Shown piece after piece: positions 17,966 to 27,379 of a stretch of DNA of 64,000 bases; position 1 is the stretch's first letter, and each line of letters starts with the position of its first letter. Made by a program: the position numbers and the translations under genes. The notes beneath the pieces were generated by a model. It was not told where the DNA came from. It saw only the letters and a list, made by a program, of their open reading frames with translations, and searched no databases. Source of the stretch: Paraburkholderia sp. DHOC27 (lineage in GTDB: Bacteria; Pseudomonadota; Gammaproteobacteria; Burkholderiales; Burkholderiaceae); assembly GCF_003429005.1 (NCBI RefSeq), contig NZ_QVQV01000006.1, positions 124,001-188,000 on the forward strand. The letters run 5' to 3'.

Positions 17966-18547
17966 CTACGCCTTGGAAAGCGCCTTCAGCGCGAGCTTGA
18001 TGCCCTCGGAAACGCCGGTGCCGGCCGGCACGTTCTTGACGGCGGCCAAGGCTTCTTTTTCGGAGTAACCCAATGCCAGCAACGCATTCAGGATATCGGA
18101 GGCGTGGTCGGAGGCCGACGCCGCGCTCGCCATCGCGCCCAGATCGGCGCCGAGTTTGCCCTTCAGTTCGAGCAGCAGGCGCTCGGCCGTTTTCTTGCCA
18201 ATGCCCGGCACCCGGGTGAGGCGCGCGGCGTCCTGCATCGTGACGGTCTGCGCCAGTTCGCCCACGCTCATGCCCGAGAGTACGCCGAGCGCCATGCGCG
18301 CGCCGATGCCCGAAATCTTCAGCAGCTCGCGGAAGGTGGAACGCTCCTCGGCGGTGCCGAAACCGAACAGAAGATGCGCGTCTTCACGCACGATCATCTG
18401 GGTGAGCAGCACGATGCGCTCGCCGGTCGCGGGCAGGTTGTAGAACGTGCTCATCGGCACGTCGACTTCGTAGCCGACGCCGTTGCAGTCCACGAGCAGA
18501 TGCGGCGGGTTTTTTTCCAGCAGTACGCCGGCAATGCGACCGATCAT
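17966..18547 (-). CDS. ruvA: Holliday junction DNA helicase subunit RuvA
   Basis: A 193-residue junction-binding subunit that loads RuvB. It has an N-terminal OB fold (MIGRIAGVLLEKNPPHLLVDCNG), helix-hairpin-helix segments (LLKISGIGARMALGVLSG; RVPGIGKKTAERLLLELKGK) and a C-terminal RuvB-contact domain ending EGIKLALKALS. It lies between ruvC and ruvB in the order ruvC-ruvA-ruvB. Confidence 0.97.
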   Translation of the reverse strand: MIGRIAGVLLEKNPPHLLVDCNGVGYEVDVPMSTFYNLPATGERIVLLTQMIVREDAHLLFGFGTAEERSTFRELLKISGIGARMALGVLSGMSVGELAQTVTMQDAARLTRVPGIGKKTAERLLLELKGKLGADLGAMASAASASDHASDILNALLALGYSEKEALAAVKNVPAGTGVSEGIKLALKALSKA

Positions 18548-18618
18548 GACAGGTTCAGTGATGACAGAAAGGGCGAGTGTAGCGCAGCGCGCGGCACGTG
18601 AGTCATGGGCGCGAGGCG

Positions 18619-19161
18619 TTAACCGACTAGCCGTCCGCGCCGTACCCGCAGGCCCTTTTTCGCCAGCGCAGGTGCAATGCCGCCCAGCGTGCTGAGCGTG
18701 CTGCCGCCGTGCGCGTGACAGATGGCCATGCCGAGCGCGTCGGCGGCGTCGGTGCTGGGTACGCCGGAGAGGCTCAGCAGGCGCACCACCATCTGCTGCA
18801 TCTGCTCCTTGGTGGCGCGTCCGTACCCCACCACGGCCTGCTTCAGTTGCAGCGCGGTGTACTCGGCCACCGGCACGCCGCCCGCCACCAGCCCGCAGAT
18901 CGCGGCGCCGCGTGCCTGGCCGAGCAGGAGCGTGGATTGCGGATTGACGTTGACGAAGACCTTTTCGATCGCCGACTGATCCGGCGCGTGCTGGCGGATC
19001 AGCGTCGAGATGCCTTCGTAGATCGTGCCCAGGCGCGATGGCAGATCGGCATCGGCGGTCTTGATGACGCCGCTTGCCACGTAGGTCAACTGGTGCCCGT
19101 TCTGGTCGATCACGCCAAAACCGGTGACACGCAAGCCGGGGTCGATGCCGAGGATTCTCAT
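18619..19161 (-). CDS. ruvC: Crossover junction endodeoxyribonuclease RuvC
   Basis: A 180-residue resolvase nicking Holliday junctions. The catalytic acidic residues are visible: D7 in ILGIDPGLRVTGFG, the glutamate in AIEKVFVN, and the aspartates in STDAADALGMAICHAH near the C-terminus. Full family length. First gene of the ruvC-ruvA-ruvB unit. Confidence 0.97.
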   Translation of the reverse strand: MRILGIDPGLRVTGFGVIDQNGHQLTYVASGVIKTADADLPSRLGTIYEGISTLIRQHAPDQSAIEKVFVNVNPQSTLLLGQARGAAICGLVAGGVPVAEYTALQLKQAVVGYGRATKEQMQQMVVRLLSLSGVPSTDAADALGMAICHAHGGSTLSTLGGIAPALAKKGLRVRRGRLVG

Positions 19162-19300
19162 GTAGTGCGTCGCAGACTAAGTGCCTGCGATACTACAACG
19201 AACCGCTCACACGGCGAACCCTGTGCGGCGGCGCGGACGCAATAAATGCAACAGCCCGGACGCCCACGGCGGGGCTTCGGTGATCTTGAGAGGCATGCGC

Positions 19301-19543
19301 ATGGTGAAACGCTATCGAAACCTGAGCGGCAACTCTGGCGTGGTGGCCTACGAAACCGGCGACGATTTCATCCAGGTCCGGTTCAGACATGGCGTGACGT
19401 ACTGGTACACCGCGGCCAGCGTCGGACCAAAGCACCTCGCTGCCATGAAGCAGTTGGCCCTGCGAGGACAGGGGCTGAGCACGTACATCAGCACGTATCC
19501 GGAGGTAAGCGCGGGTTACGCGAGGAAGGAATCCGACGAGTGA
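19301..19543 (+). CDS. Small hypothetical protein, KTSC-like
   Basis: An 80-residue basic protein. Start ATG 19301 is placed 7 nt after GAGAGG; an ATG two codons earlier is too close to it. The sequence RNLSGNSGVVAYETGDDFIQVRF...YWYTAASVGPKHLAAMKQLA...STYI resembles the KTSC fold (a beta-rich segment ending in a helix and Y-I) found in phage and bacterial proteins linked to nucleic-acid enzymes. Function unknown. It sits between divergent ruvC and convergent purH. Confidence 0.6.
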   Translation: MVKRYRNLSGNSGVVAYETGDDFIQVRFRHGVTYWYTAASVGPKHLAAMKQLALRGQGLSTYISTYPEVSAGYARKESDE

Positions 19544-19578
19544 CTTTGACCGTGTACCAAGGTCCGCCGACCAAAAAG

Positions 19579-19614
19579 AAACGGGCCCGGCAGAAAAATC
19601 TGCCCGGCCCGTTT
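19579..19614. terminator. Terminator of purH (shared hairpin)
   Basis: A long stem AAACGGGCC-C-GGCAGA / TCTGCC-C-GGCCCGTTT with one C-C mismatch and a short A-rich loop. On the minus strand it is followed by TTTCTTTTTGG, fitting a terminator for purH; the small plus-strand gene ends 35 bp before it. Confidence 0.8.
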
Positions 19615-19671
19615 AGCAAAGACGCTGCGACTAGCGCCCTCGCTTACCCAATGAAATGAGCTTAACTGTGC

Positions 19672-21237
19672 TTAGTGTCGGAAGTGCCGCACGCCCGTCA
19701 GCACCATCGCGATGTTGTGCTCGTCGGCTGCCGCGATCACTTCGTCGTCGCGCATCGAACCACCCGGCTGGATCACGCAGGTTGCGCCTGCTGTCACCAC
19801 CACGTCGAGGCCGTCGCGGAACGGGAAGAACGCGTCCGACGCCACGGCGGAGCCCGCCAGCGTCAAGCCTGCGTTCTGCGCCTTGATGCCTGCAATGCGT
19901 GCCGAGTCCACGCGGCTCATCTGGCCCGCGCCCACGCCAAGCGTCATGCCGTTGGCGCAGAACACGATCGCATTCGACTTCACGAACTTCGCGACGCGCC
20001 ACGCAAACAGCAGATCGTCCATTTCCTTCGGCGTCGGATGACGCTTCGTCACCACGCGCAATTCATGCGGCTGCACGTTGTGCGAGTCGAGCGATTGCAC
20101 CAGCAGGCCACCGCCCACACGCTTCAGATCGAACGCGTTATGGCCGTCGCCCAAGGCAATTTCCAGCAACCGTACGTTTTGCTTCGCCGCGAACACCTGG
20201 CGCGCGGCTGCGCTGAACGACGGCGCGATCAGCACTTCGACGAACTGCTTGGCCACGGCTTGAGCGGCGTTTTCGTCCACTTCACGATTGAAGGCGATGA
20301 TGCCGCCAAATGCCGAAGTCGGGTCGGTCTGGAACGCCTTCGAATAGGCGTCGTGCGCGTCCGCGCCAATCGCGACGCCGCAAGGATTCGCATGCTTGAC
20401 GATCACGCAGGCCGGCACGTCGAAAGTCTTGACGCATTCCCACGCCGCGTCGGAATCGGCGATGTTGTTATACGACAGTTCCTTACCCTGCAACTGCTCG
20501 TAGTTGGCGAGAGCACCGGCCGGCACCGTGAGGTCGCGATAGAACGCGGCGCTCTGATGCGGGTTTTCGCCGTAACGCAGATCCTGCACCTTGTCGAAAG
20601 CCAGATTGAAGGTGGCCGGGAACGTGTTGCGCGACGAATGCTGGAGTTCTTCGGGCAGGCTCGTCAGGTAGTTCGTGATCGCGCCGTCGTACTGCGCGGT
20701 GTGCGCGAACACCTTGGTGGCGAGACGGAAGTTCGTCTTGTACGACACGGTGTTGCCGTTGCCGCGCATTTCTTCGAGCACGCCTGCGTAGTCCGCCGGG
20801 TCGACCACCACCGTCACGTCGCGGTGATTCTTCGCGGCCGAACGCAGCATGGTCGGGCCGCCAATGTCGATGTTCTCGATCGCATCTTCCAGCGAGCACT
20901 CTTCCTTCGACACGGTCTGCACGAACGGATACAGATTCACCACCAGCAGGTCGATAGTCGGAATGTCGTGCTTTTCAAGCGCCGCCATGTGTTCCGGCAA
21001 ATCGCGGCGGGCGAGAATGCCGCCGTGCACCTTCGGATGCAGCGTTTTCACGCGCCCGTCGAGCATTTCCGGAAAGCCCGTGTAGTCAGCCACCTCGGTG
21101 ACAGGCAAGCCTGCCTCCGCCAGCAGCTTGGCGGTACCGCCGGTGGACAGGATCTTGACGCCGAGGTCCGACAGCGATTTGGCGAAATCGACAATGCCGG
21201 ACTTGTCGGAAACGGAGATGAGCGCTTGCTTGATCAT
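19672..21237 (-). CDS. purH: Bifunctional AICAR transformylase / IMP cyclohydrolase
   Basis: A 521-residue enzyme carrying out the last two steps of IMP synthesis. The N-terminal MGS-like cyclohydrolase domain covers about 1-145 (SVSDKSGIVDFAKSL; STGGTAKLL; RVKTLHPKVHGGIL), and the transformylase domain follows with the KHANPCG motif near residue 280. Length is normal. It follows fis by 56 bp in a dusB-fis-purH cluster usual in betaproteobacteria. Confidence 0.97.
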   Translation of the reverse strand: MIKQALISVSDKSGIVDFAKSLSDLGVKILSTGGTAKLLAEAGLPVTEVADYTGFPEMLDGRVKTLHPKVHGGILARRDLPEHMAALEKHDIPTIDLLVVNLYPFVQTVSKEECSLEDAIENIDIGGPTMLRSAAKNHRDVTVVVDPADYAGVLEEMRGNGNTVSYKTNFRLATKVFAHTAQYDGAITNYLTSLPEELQHSSRNTFPATFNLAFDKVQDLRYGENPHQSAAFYRDLTVPAGALANYEQLQGKELSYNNIADSDAAWECVKTFDVPACVIVKHANPCGVAIGADAHDAYSKAFQTDPTSAFGGIIAFNREVDENAAQAVAKQFVEVLIAPSFSAAARQVFAAKQNVRLLEIALGDGHNAFDLKRVGGGLLVQSLDSHNVQPHELRVVTKRHPTPKEMDDLLFAWRVAKFVKSNAIVFCANGMTLGVGAGQMSRVDSARIAGIKAQNAGLTLAGSAVASDAFFPFRDGLDVVVTAGATCVIQPGGSMRDDEVIAAADEHNIAMVLTGVRHFRH

Positions 21238-21293
21238 GATGAAGAATGAGAAGCCGTTGGGGACGTGGCGGGGCGCAAGAAAACGATGAAGGG

Positions 21294-21527
21294 CTACAGC
21301 AAACCGTGTTGTTGCAGCTTCTTGCGCAGCGTATTGCGGTTGATGCCGAGATACTCGGCGGCGAGCGACTGATTGCCGCCCGCCTGCTCGAGCACCACCT
21401 CGAGCAACGGTTTTTCGACACAGGAAATCACCATGTCGTAAACGTCGTGCGGATTGGAGCCGTCGAGGTCCTGGAAGTACATGCCCAGGCTGTCGCGGAC
21501 TGATTGTTCGATATTGTTCTTGCTCAT
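21294..21527 (-). CDS. fis: Fis family DNA-binding protein
   Basis: A 77-residue nucleoid-associated protein made of a dimerisation region and a C-terminal helix-turn-helix (about 44-77: EQAGGNQSLAAEYLGINRNTLRKKL). It is shorter than E. coli Fis (98), as usual in betaproteobacteria. Its start overlaps the dusB stop by 4 bp, so translation is probably coupled, matching the conserved dusB-fis operon. Confidence 0.94.
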   Translation of the reverse strand: MSKNNIEQSVRDSLGMYFQDLDGSNPHDVYDMVISCVEKPLLEVVLEQAGGNQSLAAEYLGINRNTLRKKLQQHGLL

Positions 21528-22588
21528 GCTGCTAGTCGGTCGGTATGGTCCGGCTCGCCGTTCGGGTTGACATCCTCTTCCACGTAGACGAGGCGGTCGG
21601 AGAGCGCCTTTTGGGCGTCGAAGAACTCGTTGACGGCGAGAAGCTGCTCGCGCGTCGTATCGAGCGTATTCATGCGGTGACGAAACACGTTGGCACCGGA
21701 AAGGCCGCGAGTGTACCAGCCGATGTGCTTGCGCGCAGTCCGCACGCCCGTAAATTCGCCGTAGAACGCGTAGTGATCTTCCAGATGCTCGTTCATGACC
21801 TGCTGGATCTCGTCGATGCGCGGCGGCGGCAGCAACTCGCCCGTTTGCAGGAAATGCTCGATCTCACGAAAGAGCCACGGGCGCCCCTGCGCCGCGCGGC
21901 CAATCATGATGGCGTCCGCGCCGGTGGCGGCGAGAACCTCGCGCGCCTTCTTCGGCGAAGTGATGTCACCGTTGGCGACCACCGGGATGCGCACCGCGGC
22001 CTTCACCGCGGCGATGGTCTCGTACTCGGCGTCGCCGTGATACAGGTCGGCGCGCGTGCGGCCGTGCACGGTCAGCATGGAAATGCCGGCGCTTTCGGCA
22101 AGGCGCGCCACGTTCAGGGCGTTCTTGTTCTCACGGTTCCAGCCCGTGCGGATTTTCAGCGTGACGGGCACGGCGTCCGGCCCGACACCCACCGCGGCCA
22201 CCACGGCCTCGACGATGCGCTGCACCAGCGGCTCGTTCTGCAGCAGCGCGGAACCGGCTGCTACATTGCACACCTTCTTGGCGGGGCAGCCCATGTTGAT
22301 GTCGATGATCTGCGCGCCGTTGGCCACGTTGTAGCGGGCCGCCTCGGCCATCATGGCCGGATCGGCGCCGGCGATCTGCACGGCGATGGGTTCCACTTCG
22401 CCCGTGTGATTGGCGCGGCGCATGGTCTTCTCGCTTTTCCACAACTGCGCGTTCGAGGCGACCATTTCCGACACGGCATAACCCGCGCCGAGCCGCTTGC
22501 AAAGCTGGCGGAACGGGCGATCAGTCACGCCCGCCATAGGCGCGACGAACAGGTTGTTGCGCAAATTGTGGGAGCCGAGAGTGGGCAT
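21524..22588 (-). CDS. dusB: tRNA-dihydrouridine synthase B
   Basis: A 354-residue FMN enzyme reducing uridine in the tRNA D-loop. Hallmarks: FVAPMAGVTDRPFR near 14-27, the catalytic-cysteine segment INMGCPAKKVCN near 100, VTLKIRTGWN, and the phosphate-binding stretch VVANGDITSP...GADAIMIGRAAQGRPW. First gene of the dusB-fis pair; a TAAAAT-like -10 (minus strand) sits near 22660. Confidence 0.95.
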   Translation of the reverse strand: MPTLGSHNLRNNLFVAPMAGVTDRPFRQLCKRLGAGYAVSEMVASNAQLWKSEKTMRRANHTGEVEPIAVQIAGADPAMMAEAARYNVANGAQIIDINMGCPAKKVCNVAAGSALLQNEPLVQRIVEAVVAAVGVGPDAVPVTLKIRTGWNRENKNALNVARLAESAGISMLTVHGRTRADLYHGDAEYETIAAVKAAVRIPVVANGDITSPKKAREVLAATGADAIMIGRAAQGRPWLFREIEHFLQTGELLPPPRIDEIQQVMNEHLEDHYAFYGEFTGVRTARKHIGWYTRGLSGANVFRHRMNTLDTTREQLLAVNEFFDAQKALSDRLVYVEEDVNPNGEPDHTDRLAA

Positions 22589-22738
22589 GAGGAAATGCAG
22601 CGGCCGGCGGGCTAGTGAAGAGGCAAGCCGGGCAGCCGCTAAATACGAGGGAAAACTGCTATTTTAGCGTTAACGGGGTAGCTGCACCTGCCCTGACTTA
22701 GACGTAACCCATTAAATCTTCTATGAAAGTGGGTCGAG

Positions 22739-22828
22739 TCATAGAACCCGCAGAGTCGCTTCGCGGATTGCGGCGGCACTGGCGGTGCCCAAGGTGATGA
22801 TGGCGGCGAAGACGGTGGTGAACCGCAC
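22739..22828 (-). pseudogene. Possible remnant of a secreted protein gene (perhaps dsbC)
   Basis: A short frame beginning at GTG 22828 reads VRFTTVFAAIITLGTASAA, which has the basic start, hydrophobic core and small-residue end of a Sec signal peptide. It then stops after AIREATLRVL. Related genomes, as I recall, carry dsbC between the UbiH-type gene and dusB. No CXXC region is present. It may be the decayed N-terminus of that gene or a chance reading. Confidence 0.3.
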
Positions 22829-22868
22829 ATACGCCGCCGGTCACAGCGAGCCGCGTCTAAGCCAATAT

Positions 22869-24137
22869 TCAGCGGCGCTGCCCGAACATCATCTGCCGCG
22901 CGAGAGCGGTCTTCACCGGCGGCACGAATTCGAGCGCCGTGAGTGCCAGGCCGCGCAGGGTGGCGAGCGGCGGAAAGTCGACGGTGAACAGACGCGCCAG
23001 TGTGTCGGTTGCGCCGATTGTCATGCGCCGGTCGAGCGCGCGACGCTGTGCAAACGAAGCCAGCGCCAGCGGTGTCGGCCCGAGTTGCGAGAGCGCGTCA
23101 GCGAGCGCATGGGCGTCGCGCAGTCCGAGGTTGAGCCCTTGCCCCGCCACCGGATGAAGCGTCTGCGCCGCGTTGCCGATCGCCGCAATGCGGCCCTTGA
23201 CGAGCGTATCGAGCGCGTTCAGACCGAGCGGGAAGGCCGCGCGTCCGCTAATACGCGTGAAGCGTCCCATGCGGTCGCCGAACGCCACGCCGAGTTCACA
23301 CAAAAACGCCTCGTCCGGCAAGCGTGCACGGCGCGCCGCTTCTTCCGGCGCGCAGCACCAGACGAGCGCGTAGTCCGCGCCACGCGCGCCCCCCACCGGC
23401 AACAGCGCAATCGGCCCTTGCGGCGTGAAGCGCTCCCAGGCCACGTGCGGTTGCGGCGCCGACACGCTCACTGTGCCGACCAGCGCGGTCTGACCGTAAT
23501 CGCGGCTGTCGCCGCGCTTGCCGTCGTCACCGCCTTTCCGCTGCTCGTGGAAGAGGCCGCCTTCTGCGTTCACCAGAATGCGCGTGCGCAACGTGCGGGT
23601 GAGATGCGCGGTCTGGACCTGCAACGTGACCCCGTCGTTCTCTTGCACGGGCGTTTGCGCCGTAGCCGAGCGGAACCAGTGCACGGCCGTGGACTGCACC
23701 GCCTCGGCGAGCGCATGCACGATCGACCCGTACTTCAGCACGTAGCCCAGAGCGGGCAAGCCGTGTTCGGCATGGTCGATCAGCGTGCGGCCAAAATGGC
23801 CGCGCTGCGAGACGTGGATGCGTTGAATGGCGGTGGCGTCGGTGGGCCAGCGCAGCGGCTCGAGGATCATCCGGCTACCCTGCGATACCGCAATGGCGCG
23901 TGGATCGTGGCGGGCGTCGTCGGGTTCGCGGGCGTCGATCAGCGCGATCGACAGCGCGCGCGTAGCACTGCGGCGCGCCAGCCAGCCAGCGAGCGCGAGC
24001 CCGACCGGACCGGCGCCGACAATGGTGACGTCGAAATCGAACGCGCCGTCACGTGAAGTGGCCGCAGCGGGTGCATTGACCTCAGCCGCTGCGCCAGACT
24101 GCACCGCGCCGGCTGGGCGAGAAACATCATCGTTCAT
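22869..24137 (-). CDS. UbiH/UbiF-family FAD-dependent monooxygenase
   Basis: A 422-residue flavoprotein hydroxylase, probably acting in ubiquinone ring hydroxylation. FAD-binding GAGPVGLALAG is at 41-51, a DAREPDD second-strand motif follows, and the C-terminal FAD motif GNAAQTLHPVAGQGLNLGLRD is intact. The first 33 residues are an Ala-rich extension. Which ring position it hydroxylates cannot be told. It is 22 bp downstream of pepP on the same strand, as in the E. coli pepP-ubiH cluster. Confidence 0.88.
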   Translation of the reverse strand: MNDDVSRPAGAVQSGAAAEVNAPAAATSRDGAFDFDVTIVGAGPVGLALAGWLARRSATRALSIALIDAREPDDARHDPRAIAVSQGSRMILEPLRWPTDATAIQRIHVSQRGHFGRTLIDHAEHGLPALGYVLKYGSIVHALAEAVQSTAVHWFRSATAQTPVQENDGVTLQVQTAHLTRTLRTRILVNAEGGLFHEQRKGGDDGKRGDSRDYGQTALVGTVSVSAPQPHVAWERFTPQGPIALLPVGGARGADYALVWCCAPEEAARRARLPDEAFLCELGVAFGDRMGRFTRISGRAAFPLGLNALDTLVKGRIAAIGNAAQTLHPVAGQGLNLGLRDAHALADALSQLGPTPLALASFAQRRALDRRMTIGATDTLARLFTVDFPPLATLRGLALTALEFVPPVKTALARQMMFGQRR

Positions 24138-24159
24138 GGGAGCGAGCGGGTCCGTGCCG

Positions 24160-25572
24160 TTACGCGTCGCGCGTCTTGCCGGCGGCCGCCTGGGCCTCCT
24201 GCATCAGCGCCTCGATTTCGTCCGCCTTGACCGGCACGCCGCGCGTGAGCAGTTCGCAGCCGTCTTCAGTGACGACGGCGTCGTCCTCGATCCGGATGCC
24301 GATGTTCCAGTAGCGTTCCGGCACGTTCTCGGACGGGCGAATGTACAGACCGGGTTCGACGGTCAGCACCATCGACGGCTGCAGCGTGCGCGCCGGCAAG
24401 GCGCCCTGGGCGTCGCGCGGCGCGCCGCGTTCGCGGTAGTCGCCGCAGTCGTGCACGTCCATGCCGATCCAGTGGCCGGTGCGGTGCATATAGAACGGCG
24501 CATAGGCGCGCTCGGCAATCACGTCGTCCACGGACGCATACACCGCGCGGTCCACGATGCCCGTGTCCAGCAAGCCTTGCGAGAGCACCCGCACCGCTGC
24601 GTTGTGCGGATCGTCGAAGGTGGCGCCTGCCCGCGTGGCGTCGATCGCCGCCTGTTGCGCGGCCAGCACGATGTCGTACAGCTCGCGCTGTGCCGGCGTG
24701 AAGCGGCCGCTGGCCGGGAAGGTGCGCGTGATGTCGGAGGCGTAGCCGTCCAGCTCGCAGGCGGCGTCGATCAGGATCAGGTCACCGTCCCTGGCGATGG
24801 CGTTGCCGGCCGGATAATGCAGCACGCAGGCATTGGCGCCCGCCGCGACGATCGAACCATACGCCGGACCCTGCGCGCCGTATTTGCGGAACGTGTACAG
24901 CAGTTCGGCTTCGAGTTCGTACTCGCGGATGCCGGGGTGGCACGCGGCCATCGCGCGCCGGTGCGCCAGCGCGGAAATCTCGCCGGCCCGGCGCATGATC
25001 GCGAGTTCGTGCGCGTCCTTGATGAGGCGCATCTCGTCGAGCAAGGGCAACAGGTCGATGGCGGCCTGCGGCGCCGCCACGCCGCTGCGGGCTCGCGCGC
25101 GCACGCCGTCCAGCCAGCCGCGCACCTGCCGGTCGAGTGCCGCCGAGGTGCCGAGTGCGTAATGTAGCGAGGGCTTGTCCGCGAGGATCAGCGGCATCTG
25201 GCTGTCGATTTCGTCCACCGGGAAGGCGGCGTCCAGCCCGAACGCCTCGCGCGCGCCCTCGGGGCCGAAGCGGAAGCCTTCCCACGTCTCGCGCTCGACA
25301 TTTTTGGCGCGGCAGAACAGGATCGAGGCCGGTTCGCCGGACGCCGCGCTGGCGTCGAGTACGAGCAGCGCCTCGGGCTCCGTGAAGCCGGTCAGGTAGT
25401 AAAAATAGCTGTCGTGCCGATACGGATAATCGGCGTCCCGGTTGCGCAGCACTTCGGGCGCCGTGGGCACGATGGCGACGCCTCCACCTGCCGCGCGGAG
25501 CGCGGCGAGCACGCGCTCGCGGCGCTTGCGGTAGACGTCGATGGCGAGGGTGGGTTCGTTCGGCTGGTTCAT
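24160..25572 (-). CDS. pepP: Xaa-Pro aminopeptidase P
   Basis: A 470-residue metallopeptidase removing N-terminal residues before proline. The N-terminal domain (about 1-170) includes YRHDSYFYYLTGF; the C-terminal pita-bread domain carries dimetal ligands in LILIDAACELDGYASDITRTFP (two aspartates), MHRTGHWIGMDVHD (histidine) and VLTVEPGLY (glutamate). Length suits PepP. First gene of the pepP-ubiH-like pair. Confidence 0.95.
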   Translation of the reverse strand: MNQPNEPTLAIDVYRKRRERVLAALRAAGGGVAIVPTAPEVLRNRDADYPYRHDSYFYYLTGFTEPEALLVLDASAASGEPASILFCRAKNVERETWEGFRFGPEGAREAFGLDAAFPVDEIDSQMPLILADKPSLHYALGTSAALDRQVRGWLDGVRARARSGVAAPQAAIDLLPLLDEMRLIKDAHELAIMRRAGEISALAHRRAMAACHPGIREYELEAELLYTFRKYGAQGPAYGSIVAAGANACVLHYPAGNAIARDGDLILIDAACELDGYASDITRTFPASGRFTPAQRELYDIVLAAQQAAIDATRAGATFDDPHNAAVRVLSQGLLDTGIVDRAVYASVDDVIAERAYAPFYMHRTGHWIGMDVHDCGDYRERGAPRDAQGALPARTLQPSMVLTVEPGLYIRPSENVPERYWNIGIRIEDDAVVTEDGCELLTRGVPVKADEIEALMQEAQAAAGKTRDA

Positions 25573-25802
25573 CGTGCGATTGTAGCGCCCAATGCTTTAT
25601 TTTTTCCGCGCGGCCAGCGAGCGGGGGGAGCCGGATGTCATGGCCGCTGGCCATTCGGCGGGCTGGACGGCGCGCGCGTAAAGCGGCAATGTTGCTATCC
25701 GCCCACAGCCGCGCTGGGTGCCGTTCCGGAAGATAGGGGAGCCTGTATGAATCGCCGCCAACCCACGTATACTTCCGCCCAATTTCAAAAAAGGCCACTG
25801 TG

Positions 25803-26417
25803 ATGATGAAACTCATCGGTTCGTACGCCAGCCCGTTTGTCCGCAAGGCGCGCATCGTCTTCGCCGAAAAAAAGATCGACTACAACCTGGTGCTGGAGAA
25901 CGTCTGGGCGCCGGATACGGCCATCCACACGTTCAATCCGATCGGCAAGGTGCCGTGCCTGGTGATGGACGACGGCGAGGCGGTGTTCGATTCGCGCGTG
26001 ATCTGCGAGTACGTGGATACGCTGTCGCCGGTCGGCAAACTGATTCCCGCGTCGGGACGCGAGCGTGTGGAAGTGCGATGCTGGGAAGCACTCGCTGACG
26101 GCATGCTGGACGCGGCCGTGCTCATTCGTCTCGAAGGCACCCAGCGGGAGCCCGAACATCGCTCCGAAGCGTGGATCGCACGCCAGCAACACAAGGTTCA
26201 CGATGGGCTCGTTGCCATGTCGCAAGGGCTTGGCAACAAACCGTGGTGCGCGGGCAACCGCTATTCGCTGGCAGATATCGCCGTGGGCTGTGCACTGGGC
26301 TACCTCGATTTCCGCACCCCCGAGCTGAACTGGCGCGAGTCGCATCCCAACCTGGACAAGCACTTCCAGAAGCTCTCGCAGCGGCAGTCGTTCATCGACA
26401 CGCTGCCGTCGGACTGA
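25803..26417 (+). CDS. Glutathione S-transferase family protein (YibF-like)
   Basis: A 204-residue GST. The thioredoxin-like N-terminal domain (about 1-80) shows SYASPFVRKARIVFAEKKI, with the active-site serine region, and IGKVPCLVMDDGEAVFDSRVICEYVD, the glutathione gamma-glutamyl site. The C-terminal helical domain has WCAGNRYSLADIAVG. The substrate is unknown. ATG 25803 is preferred for its 8-nt spacing from AAGG; the next ATG (25806) is equally possible. Confidence 0.88.
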   Translation: MMKLIGSYASPFVRKARIVFAEKKIDYNLVLENVWAPDTAIHTFNPIGKVPCLVMDDGEAVFDSRVICEYVDTLSPVGKLIPASGRERVEVRCWEALADGMLDAAVLIRLEGTQREPEHRSEAWIARQQHKVHDGLVAMSQGLGNKPWCAGNRYSLADIAVGCALGYLDFRTPELNWRESHPNLDKHFQKLSQRQSFIDTLPSD

Positions 26418-26436
26418 GTGCGCGGCACGTACGCGA

Positions 26437-27303
26437 CTAGCTGATCAGATCCATCAATGCGTGGGTGGCGGAATCGGTGACTTCGGTGAAGCCGCTGATG
26501 TTCAGATCGAGTTCGCGCGGCAACGCCAGCATGTTGCAGGACAGAAGCTGCCCGTAGATATTCTCGTCGCGGCCGAAAAAATTGGCGGGGTTGAAGAGCG
26601 GCGGCAAATGCCACCACAAGCGATAGTCCTTCGACCACAACCATTCGATCAGCGCCTGTGACTGGTCGAGCCGGTCGTTCTCGACATAGAGCGTAGGACG
26701 GCAGCGGGCAAGCGTCTGTTCGGCGCCTTGCAATGCGGCCAGCTCGAACCCCTCCACGTCTACCTTGATGAGACTCACGGTGTGATTGCGCAACGCGTCG
26801 TCGAGCCGCACGCAGGGCACCGGCAACGTGCCGGCGCCTGGCTCGGCGCGCATGGCGACGGCCCCGAAATTGCCCGGCGCTTCGTAGTCCGGCTGTTCGA
26901 AGTAGAGCGTGCCGATGTCGTTGCCGCACGCATAGGGCCACGCGAGCACGTTGGTGATGCCGTTGGCGGCGAGGTTCGCGCACAGGTTCTGGAAAATCAC
27001 CGGCTGCGGTTCGAAGGCCACCAGCACCTGGCGCTGCTGAAGCGCCTGCCGTGCGAGCGCGATGGTATGCACGCCGATGTTGGCACCGACCTCCACGATG
27101 ACACCCGGTCGCACCAGCAACTGCCGTAGCACCGCCGACTCCAGTTCACAGCACTCGCCGTATTCGATCAGCGCGCGGCCCAGATAGAAGTCGTTCGGAT
27201 TGGCCATCATCCAGCCGTGGCGGCTCTGGACCAGTTGCGCGTGAGCAGAGAGCGGGAGGAGAGGTGGAAGAGGGGAAAGCGGAGCGGCGGGCGTGGTGGC
27301 CAT
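26437..27303 (-). CDS. FkbM family SAM-dependent methyltransferase
   Basis: A 288-residue protein with SAM-binding motif I VEVGANIGVHT (70-80), an acidic motif at VAFEPQP and the FkbM core LIKVDVEGFELAALQGA. The family O-methylates sugars and polyketides; the target is unknown because no glycan or natural-product genes are adjacent. It is convergent with the GST gene (19-bp gap) and lies downstream of the glutamate-synthase-like gene on the same strand. Confidence 0.87.
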   Translation of the reverse strand: MATTPAAPLSPLPPLLPLSAHAQLVQSRHGWMMANPNDFYLGRALIEYGECCELESAVLRQLLVRPGVIVEVGANIGVHTIALARQALQQRQVLVAFEPQPVIFQNLCANLAANGITNVLAWPYACGNDIGTLYFEQPDYEAPGNFGAVAMRAEPGAGTLPVPCVRLDDALRNHTVSLIKVDVEGFELAALQGAEQTLARCRPTLYVENDRLDQSQALIEWLWSKDYRLWWHLPPLFNPANFFGRDENIYGQLLSCNMLALPRELDLNISGFTEVTDSATHALMDLIS

Positions 27304-27379
27304 ATCTCGAGTCGAAGAGAAACAACCCCTAAATGTACGACCCGGCGTGTTCGTTGTATATGAGACGAATTCTTATGGA

